Source: Gammaproteobacteria bacterium TMED1 (GTDB taxonomy: Bacteria; Pseudomonadota; Gammaproteobacteria; Pseudomonadales; Azotimanducaceae). From it: a stretch of DNA of 64,000 bases. The stretch is from the NCBI GenBank assembly GCA_002167855.2, contig NHBG02000020.1, positions 155,117-219,116 on the forward strand. Reading direction: 5' to 3'. The notes under the pieces are model-generated. The model saw only the letters and a list, made by a program, of their open reading frames with translations. It ran no database searches and was not told the origin of the DNA. This document shows positions 1 to 9,217 of this stretch, piece by piece; position 1 is the first letter of the stretch; every line of letters begins with the position of its first letter. A program made the translations under genes and the position numbers.

Positions 1-218
1 CCGACGCCTTAGGCTACTTTGAAAATGTTACTAAAGTTGAACCTAGCTTCGCTATTGGTTATGTTTTTGTGGCACGAAGTCTTGCTGAACTCGGTAGGTT
101 TGAGGAATCTAGAAAAGCGCAGTCAGAGGCACTGCAATACGGGGCAGAGCAATCAGAACTTGAACAGATAACTCGTCGTCTAAAGACGCTTGAACTTGAA
201 TCGGAGATTCTCCAATGA
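1..218 (+). CDS. C-terminal end of a TPR-repeat protein (5' truncated by window edge)
   Basis: The window opens inside a reading frame that starts in phase at base 3 and stops with TGA at 216-218. The 71 residues visible include a tetratricopeptide-like helix pair (FAIGYVFVARSLAELGRFEES followed by RKAQSEALQYG) and a charged coiled tail (LEQITRRLKTLELESEIL). TPR repeats are protein-interaction scaffolds, so no enzymatic function can be assigned. Its stop overlaps the start of the next gene as ATGA, which indicates translational coupling. TPR proteins are often found beside or fused to CRTAC1/ASPIC proteins, so the two probably work together. The ORF track omits it because no start codon lies in the window. 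Confidence 0.75.
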   Translation, partial: DALGYFENVTKVEPSFAIGYVFVARSLAELGRFEESRKAQSEALQYGAEQSELEQITRRLKTLELESEILQ

Positions 219-1867
219 AATGGCCAATAGTTATTTCCGCTAGCCTTTTGATATCGGGTTGTGCGCCGTCTGAAATACCTTGGTTCAAAGAAGAGACCCA
301 GATTCGGGGAATTGATTTTGTACACCACTCTGGTTTTGACGGTCGTCCTCTAATGCCCGAGATGATGGGTGGTGGTGTCGCGCTTGTGGACCTTGATGGG
401 GATGATGATCTGGATCTATATCTAGTACAGAGCGGGCGTGTAGATGAGGTGCTTCCCTCAGAGTTTTCTGCAAACCAGCTATACCTTAACCGTGGCGATG
501 GCTATTTCGATCGACAAGAAAACTCTGGTGCCGAGGACAACGAAGGCTATGGTATGGGGGTGGCCGCAGGAGATTATGATAACGATGGCGATATCGATTT
601 GTATGTTACTAATCTTGGTGAGAATAAATTACTGCAAAATAATGGGGCAGGTCAATTTAGCAATGTTACAGACATCGCAGGGGTAGGTGATCAAAGTTGG
701 GGGACGGCAGCAACGTTCCTAGATTTGGATGCCGATGGTGACCTTGACCTCTTCGTTGTTAACTACCTCCACTGGTCAAAAAATATCGAGCAAGACTGCT
801 ATGGAAAAGCATTTTTCATAACCTACTGTGGCCCAACTGTATACGACGCACCAGCAATGGATACACTTTATCGTAATAATGGCGATGGAACCTTTACTGA
901 TATCACTAAAGAAGCCGGTATCAATGTTGCCTTTGGTAACGGGTTAGGAACCGTCGGAGCGGACTTTAATAAAGATGGCCTAATTGATCTTTTTGTCGCG
1001 AACGACACACTCGTTAATCAGCTCTGGATCAATCAGGGCGATCTCAAGTTTACCGAAGAATGTCTGCTCTGGAGCTGCGCAATGGACTCGAATGGTATTG
1101 CAAAGGCCGGAATGGGCGTAGCTTCTGCTGACGTCGATGATGATGCTGATCCTGATTTGCTGGTGGTTAACCTTGTTCGGCAAAGTGATTCTTTTTTTCG
1201 TAATGAAGGGAGCTACTTTTTTGATGCCACGAGTCTAATGGGCATCGTTCCGGTTAGTATGCGGCACACCCGATTTGGTGTCACCCTCACAGACTTAGAC
1301 AATGATAGTCGTCTTGATTTGTATGAGGTAAATGGCAAAGTGGAGATGCAAGAACCCGCAGAGGGCGATGGTTTTGCTGAGCCTAACGCCCTACTTAAAG
1401 GCGTATTAAAGGATGGCCGGGTAAGTTTTTCTGAAGTGAAGCCTCAAGGTGGAGTCTACCCTTCGCTAAAGCATACGAGTCGAGGTCTTGCTGTTGGTGA
1501 TGTAGATAATGATGGCAGTATCGATCTTTTAATTACTAACCGTGATGCTGCTCCATACCTTTTAATAAACACCATAGCTGATAAAAATAATTGGGTGCGA
1601 TTCAAGGTAATAACCAATAGTCGCGATGCATACGGCGCAACGGTATCGATAAAACTTGATGCTGTCCAAATGAATCGCGATGTACAGCCGTCTGCGAGCT
1701 ATCTCGCCTCGAGTGACCCCCGGGTTCATTTTGGCCTGGGGAAATCAACCTCCGTCAAAGATGTACGTGTCATTTGGCCAGGAGGGAACGAGGAAATATT
1801 TGGGGATTATGCGGCTGGGGAGACTTATAACTTAGTCCAAGGTTTAGGCGATTCAGTCTCCGAATAA
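215..1867 (+). CDS. CRTAC1-like lipoprotein with FG-GAP/VCBS repeats and ASPIC/UnbV domain
   Basis: A 550-residue exported protein. A short hydrophobic leader ends in a lipobox (LLISGC, Cys16), so the mature protein is probably lipid-anchored. At least seven repeats of the calcium-binding FG-GAP/VCBS type follow from about residue 55 to 445, for example DLDGDDDLDLYL, DYDNDGDIDLYV and DVDNDGSIDLLI; these form an integrin-alpha-like beta-propeller. The last 80 residues match the ASPIC/UnbV domain (YGATVSIKL through FGLGKSTSVKDVRVIWPGG). Such proteins are thought to act in cell-surface binding; no catalytic role is established. The start overlaps the stop of the upstream TPR gene by four bases. 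Family assignment is strong and function is open. Confidence 0.9.
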   Translation: MKWPIVISASLLISGCAPSEIPWFKEETQIRGIDFVHHSGFDGRPLMPEMMGGGVALVDLDGDDDLDLYLVQSGRVDEVLPSEFSANQLYLNRGDGYFDRQENSGAEDNEGYGMGVAAGDYDNDGDIDLYVTNLGENKLLQNNGAGQFSNVTDIAGVGDQSWGTAATFLDLDADGDLDLFVVNYLHWSKNIEQDCYGKAFFITYCGPTVYDAPAMDTLYRNNGDGTFTDITKEAGINVAFGNGLGTVGADFNKDGLIDLFVANDTLVNQLWINQGDLKFTEECLLWSCAMDSNGIAKAGMGVASADVDDDADPDLLVVNLVRQSDSFFRNEGSYFFDATSLMGIVPVSMRHTRFGVTLTDLDNDSRLDLYEVNGKVEMQEPAEGDGFAEPNALLKGVLKDGRVSFSEVKPQGGVYPSLKHTSRGLAVGDVDNDGSIDLLITNRDAAPYLLINTIADKNNWVRFKVITNSRDAYGATVSIKLDAVQMNRDVQPSASYLASSDPRVHFGLGKSTSVKDVRVIWPGGNEEIFGDYAAGETYNLVQGLGDSVSE

Positions 1868-1868
1868 T

Positions 1869-2252
1869 CTAATAATTCCTTTTACGATCACCTTTAATTG
1901 AAAAATTAATCCAAATATCTCGGTCAGAGTAAATAACGCCGTTACATTCAGGTTCAAAAATTCGAACCTGAAGTAACCAATTACCATCGTCATACGGGGT
2001 CCCAGAAAAATCTTCACCATCAAAAATAATACCTGGAGGAATTTCCCCCTGCATGATCCTAGCCTTACCGAAACTCCAATCCCCATTGCACCTCGATGTT
2101 AGTCTTGACCGCAGATACTGACCCTCCCAACCATGGCCAGAAGTAAATCGAATTGAGCTCAAAAAAGAAAAACCCGGACCAGCATCTTCTAGGGGAACAG
2201 AACTTCCGCACCCAGAGCACAAAAGCACGAATAGTAGTATCGATATTCTCAT
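1869..2252 (-). CDS. Small predicted lipoprotein of unknown function
   Basis: A 127-residue protein I do not recognise. The ORF track extends it to 2330, but the ATG at 2252 is preceded by a strong AAGGAG Shine-Dalgarno sequence at ideal spacing and opens directly onto a lipoprotein leader (MRISILLFVLLCSGCGSS, lipobox LCSGC, Cys15). The mature part is rich in Gly, Trp and aromatic residues with two Cys (SRCNGDW, EPECNGV), compatible with a small beta-rich periplasmic or outer-membrane-anchored domain. It is convergent with the CRTAC1 gene, with the two stops only 1 bp apart. Confidence 0.65.
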   Translation of the reverse strand: MRISILLFVLLCSGCGSSVPLEDAGPGFSFLSSIRFTSGHGWEGQYLRSRLTSRCNGDWSFGKARIMQGEIPPGIIFDGEDFSGTPYDDGNWLLQVRIFEPECNGVIYSDRDIWINFSIKGDRKRNY

Positions 2253-2335
2253 AAATTGGCTCCTTCGAGTACAGGATAACGCTAATCTTGGACAAACCGG
2301 TGTATCAGGGCTGAGGAACAAGTTTTCCATCTAGA

Positions 2336-3541
2336 TTAAATAACACCTTTAGATCGCAATTTTTGTATCCCTATTTCATCGTAACCCAATTCCTGTAATA
2401 TTTCTTCTGCATGTTCACTGAGTCGCGGTGATCTTTTCGGCTCCACTTGAGGGACAGAAGAAATCTGGATTGGATGTTTAACTAAAAACGGCATAGTAAT
2501 CTCTGGATCGTTTGGTTTGACGAGCATTTCATTCTGAATCGCTTGCTCGTCGCCCACGATTTCTTCAACTTTCCCAACCCTATTTATGGGTATATCGTGG
2601 AGAGCGAAAATATCTAGCCACTCCGAAGAACTCCGCGTCATAAAGATTTTCTCGAGCGCTTCCCCAAACTCAACACGAACATCAAGCAGGTCCTCAAACT
2701 CACTTAGCTCAAAACGATACATTAAATCAGGCGCGTCCAATGCGATTACAAGGGCATCGAATTCATCCAGGCTACGAAGCATATTCAATTGCAGCCAACG
2801 ATCATCACTGCAACGATAAACTCGTAACTGGACACGTGGAGTATGCCTCTCTTCCCGAAAGAAATCGCCGTTGCCTCCACCGATCATAGCTTGGATAGTG
2901 GATCCATTTGACCAGATACCATTAGCCATTAAAGACGTATGAACCAATCCCCCCTCTCCTGTTCTTTCTCTCTGTAAAAGCGCAGTCACAATGCCCGAAT
3001 AGATTGCAAGACTTGTGGGGTGATCGCCCATACCGGCAAGTCCTTGGACTGGTCGGGAACCCTTATCCCGCATCAGGTCCATTTGTCCTCCTCGAGCCCA
3101 GTAGGCGAGCTGATCGAAGGCCTTACGGTCTCGTTCAGGGCCATGCTCACCGTAAGCACTTAAGGAGGCGTATACCATTTTAGGATTGATAAGCTTTAGA
3201 TCCTCGTAATTAAGACCTAACTTATCTCGCAAAGGAAATGGTTGATTTGTTATGAACACATCACATTCAGAGACTAATTGATGCATTACAGCCATTCCTT
3301 CCTCTGTCTTTAAATCAAGAGCAATACTGCGCTTATTCCTGCCATCCAATTGCCACATGTAGTCCTGTTTATCTTCGGGCAACCCTGAGATCGCTTCAAT
3401 CCTCCGCAACAAGTCCCCCTCTGGCGACTCAATCTTGATCACATCGGCGCCAAATTCGGCGAGAATCATTGCTGCAGCTGGGGCCGCAATAACCGTTGCC
3501 ACATCGAGCACCTTGAGGCCAGAAAATAAATAACTATCCAT
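2336..3541 (-). CDS. CaiB/BaiF (family III) CoA-transferase
   Basis: A 401-residue protein of the type III CoA-transferase family, which moves CoA between carboxylic acids. The N-terminal Rossmann-like start is typical (GLKVLDVATVIAAPAAAMILAEFGADVIKIESP), as are R-N-K-R-S-I-A-L-D-L near residue 70 and the region around the catalytic aspartate (GMGDHPTSL, Asp173), which forms an acyl anhydride intermediate in the family. Length is standard. The substrate cannot be told from sequence; relatives act on oxalate, carnitine, bile acids, itaconate/succinate and mesaconate. No acyl-CoA dehydrogenase or hydratase is adjacent to narrow it. The start at 3541 is supported by a GGAG sequence six bases upstream, part of a small hairpin. 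Confidence 0.88.
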   Translation of the reverse strand: MDSYLFSGLKVLDVATVIAAPAAAMILAEFGADVIKIESPEGDLLRRIEAISGLPEDKQDYMWQLDGRNKRSIALDLKTEEGMAVMHQLVSECDVFITNQPFPLRDKLGLNYEDLKLINPKMVYASLSAYGEHGPERDRKAFDQLAYWARGGQMDLMRDKGSRPVQGLAGMGDHPTSLAIYSGIVTALLQRERTGEGGLVHTSLMANGIWSNGSTIQAMIGGGNGDFFREERHTPRVQLRVYRCSDDRWLQLNMLRSLDEFDALVIALDAPDLMYRFELSEFEDLLDVRVEFGEALEKIFMTRSSSEWLDIFALHDIPINRVGKVEEIVGDEQAIQNEMLVKPNDPEITMPFLVKHPIQISSVPQVEPKRSPRLSEHAEEILQELGYDEIGIQKLRSKGVI

Positions 3542-3543
3542 AA

Positions 3544-3558
3544 ATTCTCCGAGAGAAT
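3544..3558 (-). promoter_or_regulatory. Small hairpin enclosing the CoA-transferase Shine-Dalgarno
   Basis: On the minus strand ATTCTC-TCG-GAGAAT forms a perfect 6-bp stem with a 3-base loop. The GGAG ribosome-binding sequence for the CoA-transferase lies in its loop and 3' arm, and the ATG follows directly. It could modulate translation initiation. The stem is short, so this is only suggestive. Confidence 0.3.
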
Positions 3559-3652
3559 ATTGGAATTTAGAACGTTCCTGTCAGGATAACCTTTCCGCAA
3601 TCCCAGCCAGCACAGTTTCTTAAACCAATACCATAATAAACTTATAAGTTAT

Positions 3653-4300
3653 CTACTCCGACAATTCCCTTCGGATAGACGCTTTGATTATTTTTAGGGG
3701 AGCTGTCGGTCTCCCACTTCGGCTCCCACGACTCTCTAATGCATCAAGAGTTTTCTGCCCCGAAACCATTGAACCAAAAATAGTATGCTTACCATCCAAA
3801 TACTGGGTTGGTATAAAAGTAATGAAGAATTGACTGCCGTCGGTACCAGGCCCTGCATTCGCCATACTAAGCAATCCCGGCCGATCATGAGAAACGTCTT
3901 GGCTGAACTCCCCATCATACTTATAACCGGGCCCACCTCTACCCGTTCCAGTTGGATCCCCTCCTTGGGCCATAAAACTTGTAATTACACGATGAAAAAT
4001 AACGTCATCGTAAAAACCCAATTCTGTGAGATAAATAGTACTAGTTACGTGCATAGGAGCGGTCTCTGTAAATAACTTAAAACTCATTTTCCCCACATTG
4101 GTTTCAAGATCCCAGTAGTACTTGTCTTCAGGTTTGAATTTCATCAGCTCCGGTTTCGTTAAGGTCTGCTTCCATAACGGATTGGACTTATCAACTTTAG
4201 ATAGATGTTGATTATTCACAACCTGAGCAGCCGTAATCTCAGCATGAACCGTAATTCCAAGAGCGAGAACCGATACGGTCATCAAGTACGCAAGTTTCAT
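3653..4300 (-). CDS. Periplasmic cyclophilin-type peptidyl-prolyl isomerase
   Basis: A 215-residue protein with a cleavable signal peptide (MKLAYLMTVSVLALGITVHA), so it folds proline-containing proteins in the periplasm. The cyclophilin core is clear: FHRVITSFMAQGGDP contains the catalytic Arg, followed by GTGRGGPGYKYDGEF, LLSMANAGPGTDGSQFFIT and LDGKHTIFG. About 50 residues between the leader and the core are not part of the fold and may be a linker. The track starts it at 4354, but the ATG at 4300 has an AGGAAG ribosome site and begins the signal peptide. It stands alone, followed on the same strand by the CoA-transferase about 110 bp downstream. Confidence 0.9.
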   Translation of the reverse strand: MKLAYLMTVSVLALGITVHAEITAAQVVNNQHLSKVDKSNPLWKQTLTKPELMKFKPEDKYYWDLETNVGKMSFKLFTETAPMHVTSTIYLTELGFYDDVIFHRVITSFMAQGGDPTGTGRGGPGYKYDGEFSQDVSHDRPGLLSMANAGPGTDGSQFFITFIPTQYLDGKHTIFGSMVSGQKTLDALESRGSRSGRPTAPLKIIKASIRRELSE

Positions 4301-4459
4301 TGATCTTCCTATGATTGAATTCATTATTTCGTGAAGTATAAGCAAAGAGACCACGTACGTCAGCGTTCTGGCGAATATTTGTAACGATTTGCCTCATCAC
4401 ATCTCATGATTCAAGGTCGTTGCCTATCAATTGGCTACGTTCAAGAATAAAATCCCAGC

Positions 4460-5485
4460 ATGCAAATTAAAACAGTACGCTGTCACAAAATTGATGAAGA
4501 CATTACCACGGTAACCCTGGATAAAGTTAACCTACCGCCACCCTCGGAAAATGAAGTTCAGGTTAAACTTAAAGCCTGCGCGGTAAACTTTACCGATATA
4601 TTGAAGATACAAGGGAAGTACCAGCGTAAACCACCACTACCTTTTGCACCGGGAGGCGAGGCTGCAGGCGATATTATTGCAGTAGGGTCTAACGTCAGTG
4701 GTATCACTTTAGGAGCTAAAGTGATTTTAGGTGGCGACTATGGTGGCTTTGCGGAGGCGATAAACGTTTCGGCGAGCACTGTCAAACCGATGCCACGATC
4801 TATGAGCTATGCTGCTGCCGCGTCTTTCCAAACTGCCTATATGACTGCTTGGGTCGCGCTTACCTGTCGAGGTCATCTCAAACCTGGGGAGAACCTTCTG
4901 GTCCACGGAGCAACAGGAGGAGTTGGCATGGCTGCTGTCGATCTAGGAAAACATCTTGGTGCAAATGTCATCGCCACAGGTGGTCGTGATGACAAACTCA
5001 CAATCGTAAAGACTCGAGGCGCAAATCACGTAATCAACTATACGATGCCCAATAACGAGATCGGTGGGTTTCGCGATGAAGTTAAGTCTCTTACTAACGG
5101 GAAGGGTGCCGATGTCATTTTTGACCCCGTGGGCGGTGGGGTATTCGATGAATCCATGCGCTGCATAAATACTGATGGTCGTCTACTCACGATTGGTTTC
5201 ACCAGCGGTCAATGGCCCCGTGCGGCGGTGAATCTCATTTTAATCAAGCAACTTTCTGTGATCGGAGTTCGTGCGGGAGAATATGGAAGGAAATATCCTG
5301 AGCAAGGGAAACAAAACACTCGTGCGGTTTATGAGCTTGCAGATACGGGACAAATTAAACCTTACGTGTGTAAGGCATTTCCGCTTACTGAAGCCGTATC
5401 CGCAATGCAGATGCTAGCGTCTAGAGAAGTGGTTGGTAAATGCGTGGTAACCATGAATGGATACAGTATGGCTTCGGTGGGCTAA
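4460..5485 (+). CDS. NAD(P)H:quinone oxidoreductase, zinc-independent MDR family
   Basis: A 341-residue medium-chain dehydrogenase/reductase. The GroES-like N-terminal half lacks zinc ligands (VNFTDILKIQGKYQ replaces the usual Cys region), and the nucleotide-binding motif HGATGGVGMAAVDLGKHLGA sits at residues 149-168. This is the quinone oxidoreductase/QorA-like branch, which reduces quinones or activated double bonds with NADPH in the cytosol; several members act on acryloyl-CoA or enone substrates, so the exact substrate is unknown. It lies between the divergent cyclophilin and an FAH-family gene on the same strand. Confidence 0.85.
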   Translation: MQIKTVRCHKIDEDITTVTLDKVNLPPPSENEVQVKLKACAVNFTDILKIQGKYQRKPPLPFAPGGEAAGDIIAVGSNVSGITLGAKVILGGDYGGFAEAINVSASTVKPMPRSMSYAAAASFQTAYMTAWVALTCRGHLKPGENLLVHGATGGVGMAAVDLGKHLGANVIATGGRDDKLTIVKTRGANHVINYTMPNNEIGGFRDEVKSLTNGKGADVIFDPVGGGVFDESMRCINTDGRLLTIGFTSGQWPRAAVNLILIKQLSVIGVRAGEYGRKYPEQGKQNTRAVYELADTGQIKPYVCKAFPLTEAVSAMQMLASREVVGKCVVTMNGYSMASVG

Positions 5486-5583
5486 TTCTTGAGTAAAGCA
5501 CTTACCGAAAAAATCTTAAGAATCGAATACTCGAGGGAATGAGAAAAAATCATAGTGTGCTAAGTTAACTAACCAAAAATTAT

Positions 5584-5606
5584 AAATATTCAAAAATCGA
5601 ATATTT
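5584..5606 (+). terminator. AT-rich hairpin followed by T-tract upstream of the FAH-family gene
   Basis: AAATATTC and GAATATTT form an 8-bp stem with a 7-base loop, followed by TTTA. It ends 16 bases before the FAH-family ATG. It could be a weak rho-independent terminator for the oxidoreductase or an attenuator; the low GC content of the stem makes either tentative. Confidence 0.35.
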
Positions 5607-5622
5607 TTTATGGAAAAGTATT

Positions 5623-6486
5623 ATGCGTCTAGTCACATTTAGACAAAACGGAAAAACGAGAATAGGAATTCAAAAACACGAGGGCGTCATAGATCTCAGC
5701 ATCGCGGCGCCAAGTCTGCCTAAGAATATGCTGAGTTTTCTGCAGGCTGGTACTAGTGCCATGAAAGTCGTACAGGCGGTTGAGAACTCCAACATCCACT
5801 TCTCTATGGATGATGTCCGTCTACAGTGTCCTATTACCATTCCTCCTATGATATTGGCGATCGGCCTTAACTATCGTCTTCATGCCGAAGAAACAGGTTC
5901 TAATTTACCTAAGGTGCCTCTCGTCTTCACTAAACAACAAACTTGTGCAAATGGACCATTCGATGATATCTACGCACCACCGGAATCAGCTTTACTTGAC
6001 TACGAGGGGGAACTGGGAATCGTCATAGGAAAAAAATGTAGGCGTGTAAAAAAAGCAGATGCAGAAGACTATATTGCTGGCTATTGTATTGTTAACGACG
6101 TCAGTCTGAGAGATTGGCAAGCCCGCGGGGCACCTGCTTCATTCACGATGGGGAAATCATGGGATACTCATGGTCCGATGGGACCTGCTATCGTCACTAA
6201 AAACGAAGTCGGTGATCCACACCAATTGAATCTTAAAACATGGGTGAACGGAGAACTAAGGCAGAACTCCAGCACAAATGATCTAATTTTTAATTGCTTT
6301 GATATCATTGAATTTATTTCTACGGCGCTCACGCTGCAGCCTGGTACTGTGATACCCACAGGGACACCGAGTGGTGTTGCAGCCGGAATGGAAACGCCCG
6401 CCTGGCTCACTCCAGGCGATATCGTCAAGGTAGAAATAGAGAAATTAGGTTTTATAGAAAACAAGGTTGTTGCTGAGCCAATTTAA
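5623..6486 (+). CDS. Fumarylacetoacetate hydrolase (FAH) family protein
   Basis: A 287-residue cytosolic FAH-superfamily enzyme. It has the metal-binding acidic cluster LDYEGELGIVIGK (Glu128, Glu130), NDVSLRDWQ (Asp159), GKSWDTHGPMGP and the C-terminal GTPSGVAAGM loop. Members hydrolyse, decarboxylate or tautomerise 2-oxo-acid derivatives such as acylpyruvates, 2-hydroxyhepta-2,4-diene-1,7-dioate or oxaloacetate, using Mg2+. The short N-terminal domain before residue 72 matches the acylpyruvase/ureidoglycolate-lyase-like subgroup, but the substrate is not deducible. Its stop overlaps that of the convergent aminotransferase by four bases. Confidence 0.87.
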   Translation: MRLVTFRQNGKTRIGIQKHEGVIDLSIAAPSLPKNMLSFLQAGTSAMKVVQAVENSNIHFSMDDVRLQCPITIPPMILAIGLNYRLHAEETGSNLPKVPLVFTKQQTCANGPFDDIYAPPESALLDYEGELGIVIGKKCRRVKKADAEDYIAGYCIVNDVSLRDWQARGAPASFTMGKSWDTHGPMGPAIVTKNEVGDPHQLNLKTWVNGELRQNSSTNDLIFNCFDIIEFISTALTLQPGTVIPTGTPSGVAAGMETPAWLTPGDIVKVEIEKLGFIENKVVAEPI

Positions 6487-7682
6487 CTGACACTCAGCAA
6501 TGCACTCTTCAATATAGATAACATCTCATCTAGCTCAGCATTGCTCACTGTCAATGCTGGCATGAAACGTAGAGCATTTGGTTTTGGGGCATTAATTAGC
6601 AAGCCCTTATCGAACGCGTTTGCTACGACAGCAGCACCTTGATCATGGGGCAGATCGACTGCGACCAGGAGTCCAGTCCCGCGGACGTTACTAAGACCCG
6701 TCTCCTTGGCAAGCTTTCGCAGCTTTTTCTTGAGGAAGTTCCCTCGCCTACGTGCTCTATCAGGAATATTCTTATCTAACATATGCTTTATCACGGTATA
6801 AGCGGCTGTCATAGCAAGAGGCTGACCTCCAAAAGTGCCTCCCTGATCACCCGCCTCAAAAACACAAACGTGATCTTTAGCCAAAAACGCTGCCACTGGA
6901 AAGCCACTTCCCAGGCCCTTACCCAGGGTCATTATGTCGGGCTCAACATTATAATTTTGATACCCGAATAGTTGACCAGTTCTACCAGCCCCAGTTTGAA
7001 CCTCATCCAGTATTAAAAGAATACCTTTCTCATCACAAAGTCTGCGTAGTCCTGACATAAATTCCTGACTCGCAACGTACACGCCGCCCTCCCCCTGAAT
7101 GGGTTCCATCATTATGGCGCAAGTGCGGTCCGAGACAGCGTCAACCACCGCATTGAGAGAATTAAAGTTCACATGAACAAAACCAGGAACTTTTGGTTCA
7201 AAAAGCTTGTGCCAAGCCTCCTTCCCAGAGGCAGACATAAGCCCAAGAGTCCTACCATGGAAACTATTATTTGCGGTAATAATTTCATAGGCTCCGTTTA
7301 AGTGTTCGGCACCGTACTTCCTCGCAAGCTTAATTGCGCCCTCATTAACTTCAGCACCACTGTTCCCAAACCAGATTTTGTCTAAACAGGAGTTTTTTAC
7401 TAATAAATCTGCGGCGGCAATCATCTGATCGTTAAGTAAAGCGGGGCTTCCATTAAGTAGCTCTTTCATCTGCTTATTGATCGCTCGAACCAGAACAGGG
7501 GGGCAATGACCCAACGAATTAACTGCCCAGCCCTGAATAAAATCTAAATAACGGTTCCCCTCTGCATCCCACAAATAACTGCCTTTCCCCCGAACCATAA
7601 CCTGTTCAGGCCGAGTCACGACATACATGATACTTTCAGTGGCGCTACTTAACATTTCTGGGGTGGACGCTAATTCAGACAT
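6483..7682 (-). CDS. argD: Class III aminotransferase, acetylornithine aminotransferase-like
   Basis: A 399-residue PLP enzyme of the ArgD/GabT fold. Visible signatures are FGNSGAEVNEGAIKLARKYG, the EPIQGEGG loop, LILDEVQTGAGRTG (Asp226 for the pyridine nitrogen) and the Schiff-base lysine in TLGKGLGSGFP (Lys255). Its size and motif set are closest to N-acetylornithine aminotransferase, used in arginine synthesis and sometimes in succinyldiaminopimelate or ornithine transamination. No other arg gene is adjacent, so the specific substrate is inferred. It is divergent from a second aminotransferase, with the start codons 143 bp apart. Confidence 0.8.
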   Translation of the reverse strand: MSELASTPEMLSSATESIMYVVTRPEQVMVRGKGSYLWDAEGNRYLDFIQGWAVNSLGHCPPVLVRAINKQMKELLNGSPALLNDQMIAAADLLVKNSCLDKIWFGNSGAEVNEGAIKLARKYGAEHLNGAYEIITANNSFHGRTLGLMSASGKEAWHKLFEPKVPGFVHVNFNSLNAVVDAVSDRTCAIMMEPIQGEGGVYVASQEFMSGLRRLCDEKGILLILDEVQTGAGRTGQLFGYQNYNVEPDIMTLGKGLGSGFPVAAFLAKDHVCVFEAGDQGGTFGGQPLAMTAAYTVIKHMLDKNIPDRARRRGNFLKKKLRKLAKETGLSNVRGTGLLVAVDLPHDQGAAVVANAFDKGLLINAPKPNALRFMPALTVSNAELDEMLSILKSALLSVS

Positions 7683-7825
7683 TTTATCCTCACAAGTTTT
7701 AAAGCTAGCTGCGCAGAATACATAAAACGATCACAAAAACACACATAACACCTGATATTCCATAGCAACTGTTTGACGGCTAGTTTATTCTTGCTCACGA
7801 TGCGAAAAAAGTCACGAATGTAAAC

Positions 7826-9217
7826 ATGTATAAAACGAAATCCCTTGTTGCTTCCAGCCTAAAAAAAGAACCAGTCTCTGTCACACGTAAAATGGCGGCT
7901 GCGCTACCAGAATTGAGGCGTTTGGCCGCTGGAAAGGGCTTAAAAATTCATCATTTAGGTGCCGGTTACCCTCATCCCGAGGTGACCGACCCCTCCGGCT
8001 TTCTAATACATAAGACCCAGTATTTCAAACACCTCGACGCGAAACTCTCGCCCCAGGACCCAGATTCTACTCCAGAGCGCCTCCGGGAGTCATACGCTTA
8101 TACAGATACCCTTGGACCAGTGTCTGTACGAAAACATTTTGCTCGTATCTACGGTGCTGATTGGGGCTTTTCAATGCAACCAGAAAATCTGATTCCAACG
8201 ATAGGCGCAAGCGGAGGAATAAATCTCGTATGCTCACTGTTCGAACGTCCCGGTATTGAGATCGCGTACTTAACTGATGCACCAACGTACGCCGGTTTCA
8301 TTGCACGCGCGCAGTTAGCTAATCAGACTACCATCTACAGTGTAGATATGGATTCTGAAGGTCCTATTATTGAACAACTTATTTCGCAAATAAAAAGCGC
8401 TAGATCACAAGGGAAACTCGTGCCTTTCTATTACACTATTCCAGACGGCCACAATCCGGGCGGCTTTTCTTTCTCACAAAAGAGAAGACAGGAAATTCTG
8501 GAGGTCATGGATACCTATGGAATACTTATTTTAGAGGATGCTCCTTACGTTTATATCAGTTACGCAGAAGAGACCGAACGACCAAAACCTTTTGTTGCTT
8601 TGGAACCTAGCAGAACTATACATCTTTTCACAGGTTCAAAAATCGGTTTTCCGGGACCTCGCATAGGATTCCTTTATACCGAAGCATGCGCAGAAATTAG
8701 CGATAAGGAAGTCGTTCCTCTTCGGGACCTTCTTCTCACAGAATCGAGTTCTGATATCTTATTCCACAATCCCGAGGCACTTTATGCCTTTGAATCTATG
8801 TTACATGATGAAAACATGAAACCTCGGCAATCCCTTTGGTCGGTAGCGAAGCAAAAACAGACGGTATATAGTGAAAATCGCGAAATTATTATGGAAGGTC
8901 TTTCTAGTGGACTGGGCAAATTCCCTGAGCGCTATAGCTGGACAGTACCCCAAGCAGGATTCTTTACGGTATTCCGTTTCCATAATACAAGTATCAAAAC
9001 AAATGACGATTTCGTAAGGTGGCTTGTATCCGAACACGGTATCGTTGTTATCCCCATGTTCGATTTCTATCCCAAGGATGCTAAGTCAAGAAATCCTCAG
9101 GCGGGTTTGAGCGAGCTCAGATTATCCTTCTGTTTCACCGAAAGTTTCGGCGATAATCGGAGACGTGATCTCTCTGAGGCTATAAGTGCATTCTGTGATG
9201 CCGTACTAAGTATATGA
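7826..9217 (+). CDS. Class I/II PLP-dependent aminotransferase
   Basis: A 463-residue fold-type I aminotransferase. The core reads IPTIGASGGINLVCSL, then YYTIPDGHNPGG (the conserved Asn-Pro-Gly), LILEDAPYVYISY and LFTGSKIGFPGPRIGFLY with the PLP lysine at Lys272. The C-terminal arginine region (LRLSFCF) binds the substrate carboxylate. The 2-aminoadipate/aromatic (Aro8/LysN-like) subgroup shares the DAPY and GSKIGFPG patterns. The 45-residue N-terminal extension with Lys/Arg is longer than usual. Acceptor and donor cannot be fixed from sequence. The ATG at 7826 is the only good start before the conserved block. Confidence 0.85.
   Translation: MYKTKSLVASSLKKEPVSVTRKMAAALPELRRLAAGKGLKIHHLGAGYPHPEVTDPSGFLIHKTQYFKHLDAKLSPQDPDSTPERLRESYAYTDTLGPVSVRKHFARIYGADWGFSMQPENLIPTIGASGGINLVCSLFERPGIEIAYLTDAPTYAGFIARAQLANQTTIYSVDMDSEGPIIEQLISQIKSARSQGKLVPFYYTIPDGHNPGGFSFSQKRRQEILEVMDTYGILILEDAPYVYISYAEETERPKPFVALEPSRTIHLFTGSKIGFPGPRIGFLYTEACAEISDKEVVPLRDLLLTESSSDILFHNPEALYAFESMLHDENMKPRQSLWSVAKQKQTVYSENREIIMEGLSSGLGKFPERYSWTVPQAGFFTVFRFHNTSIKTNDDFVRWLVSEHGIVVIPMFDFYPKDAKSRNPQAGLSELRLSFCFTESFGDNRRRDLSEAISAFCDAVLSI

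Noticed and set aside
5584-5606. Riboswitch before the FAH-family gene
   Set aside because: Only one short AT-rich hairpin is present, without the conserved core of any known riboswitch class.
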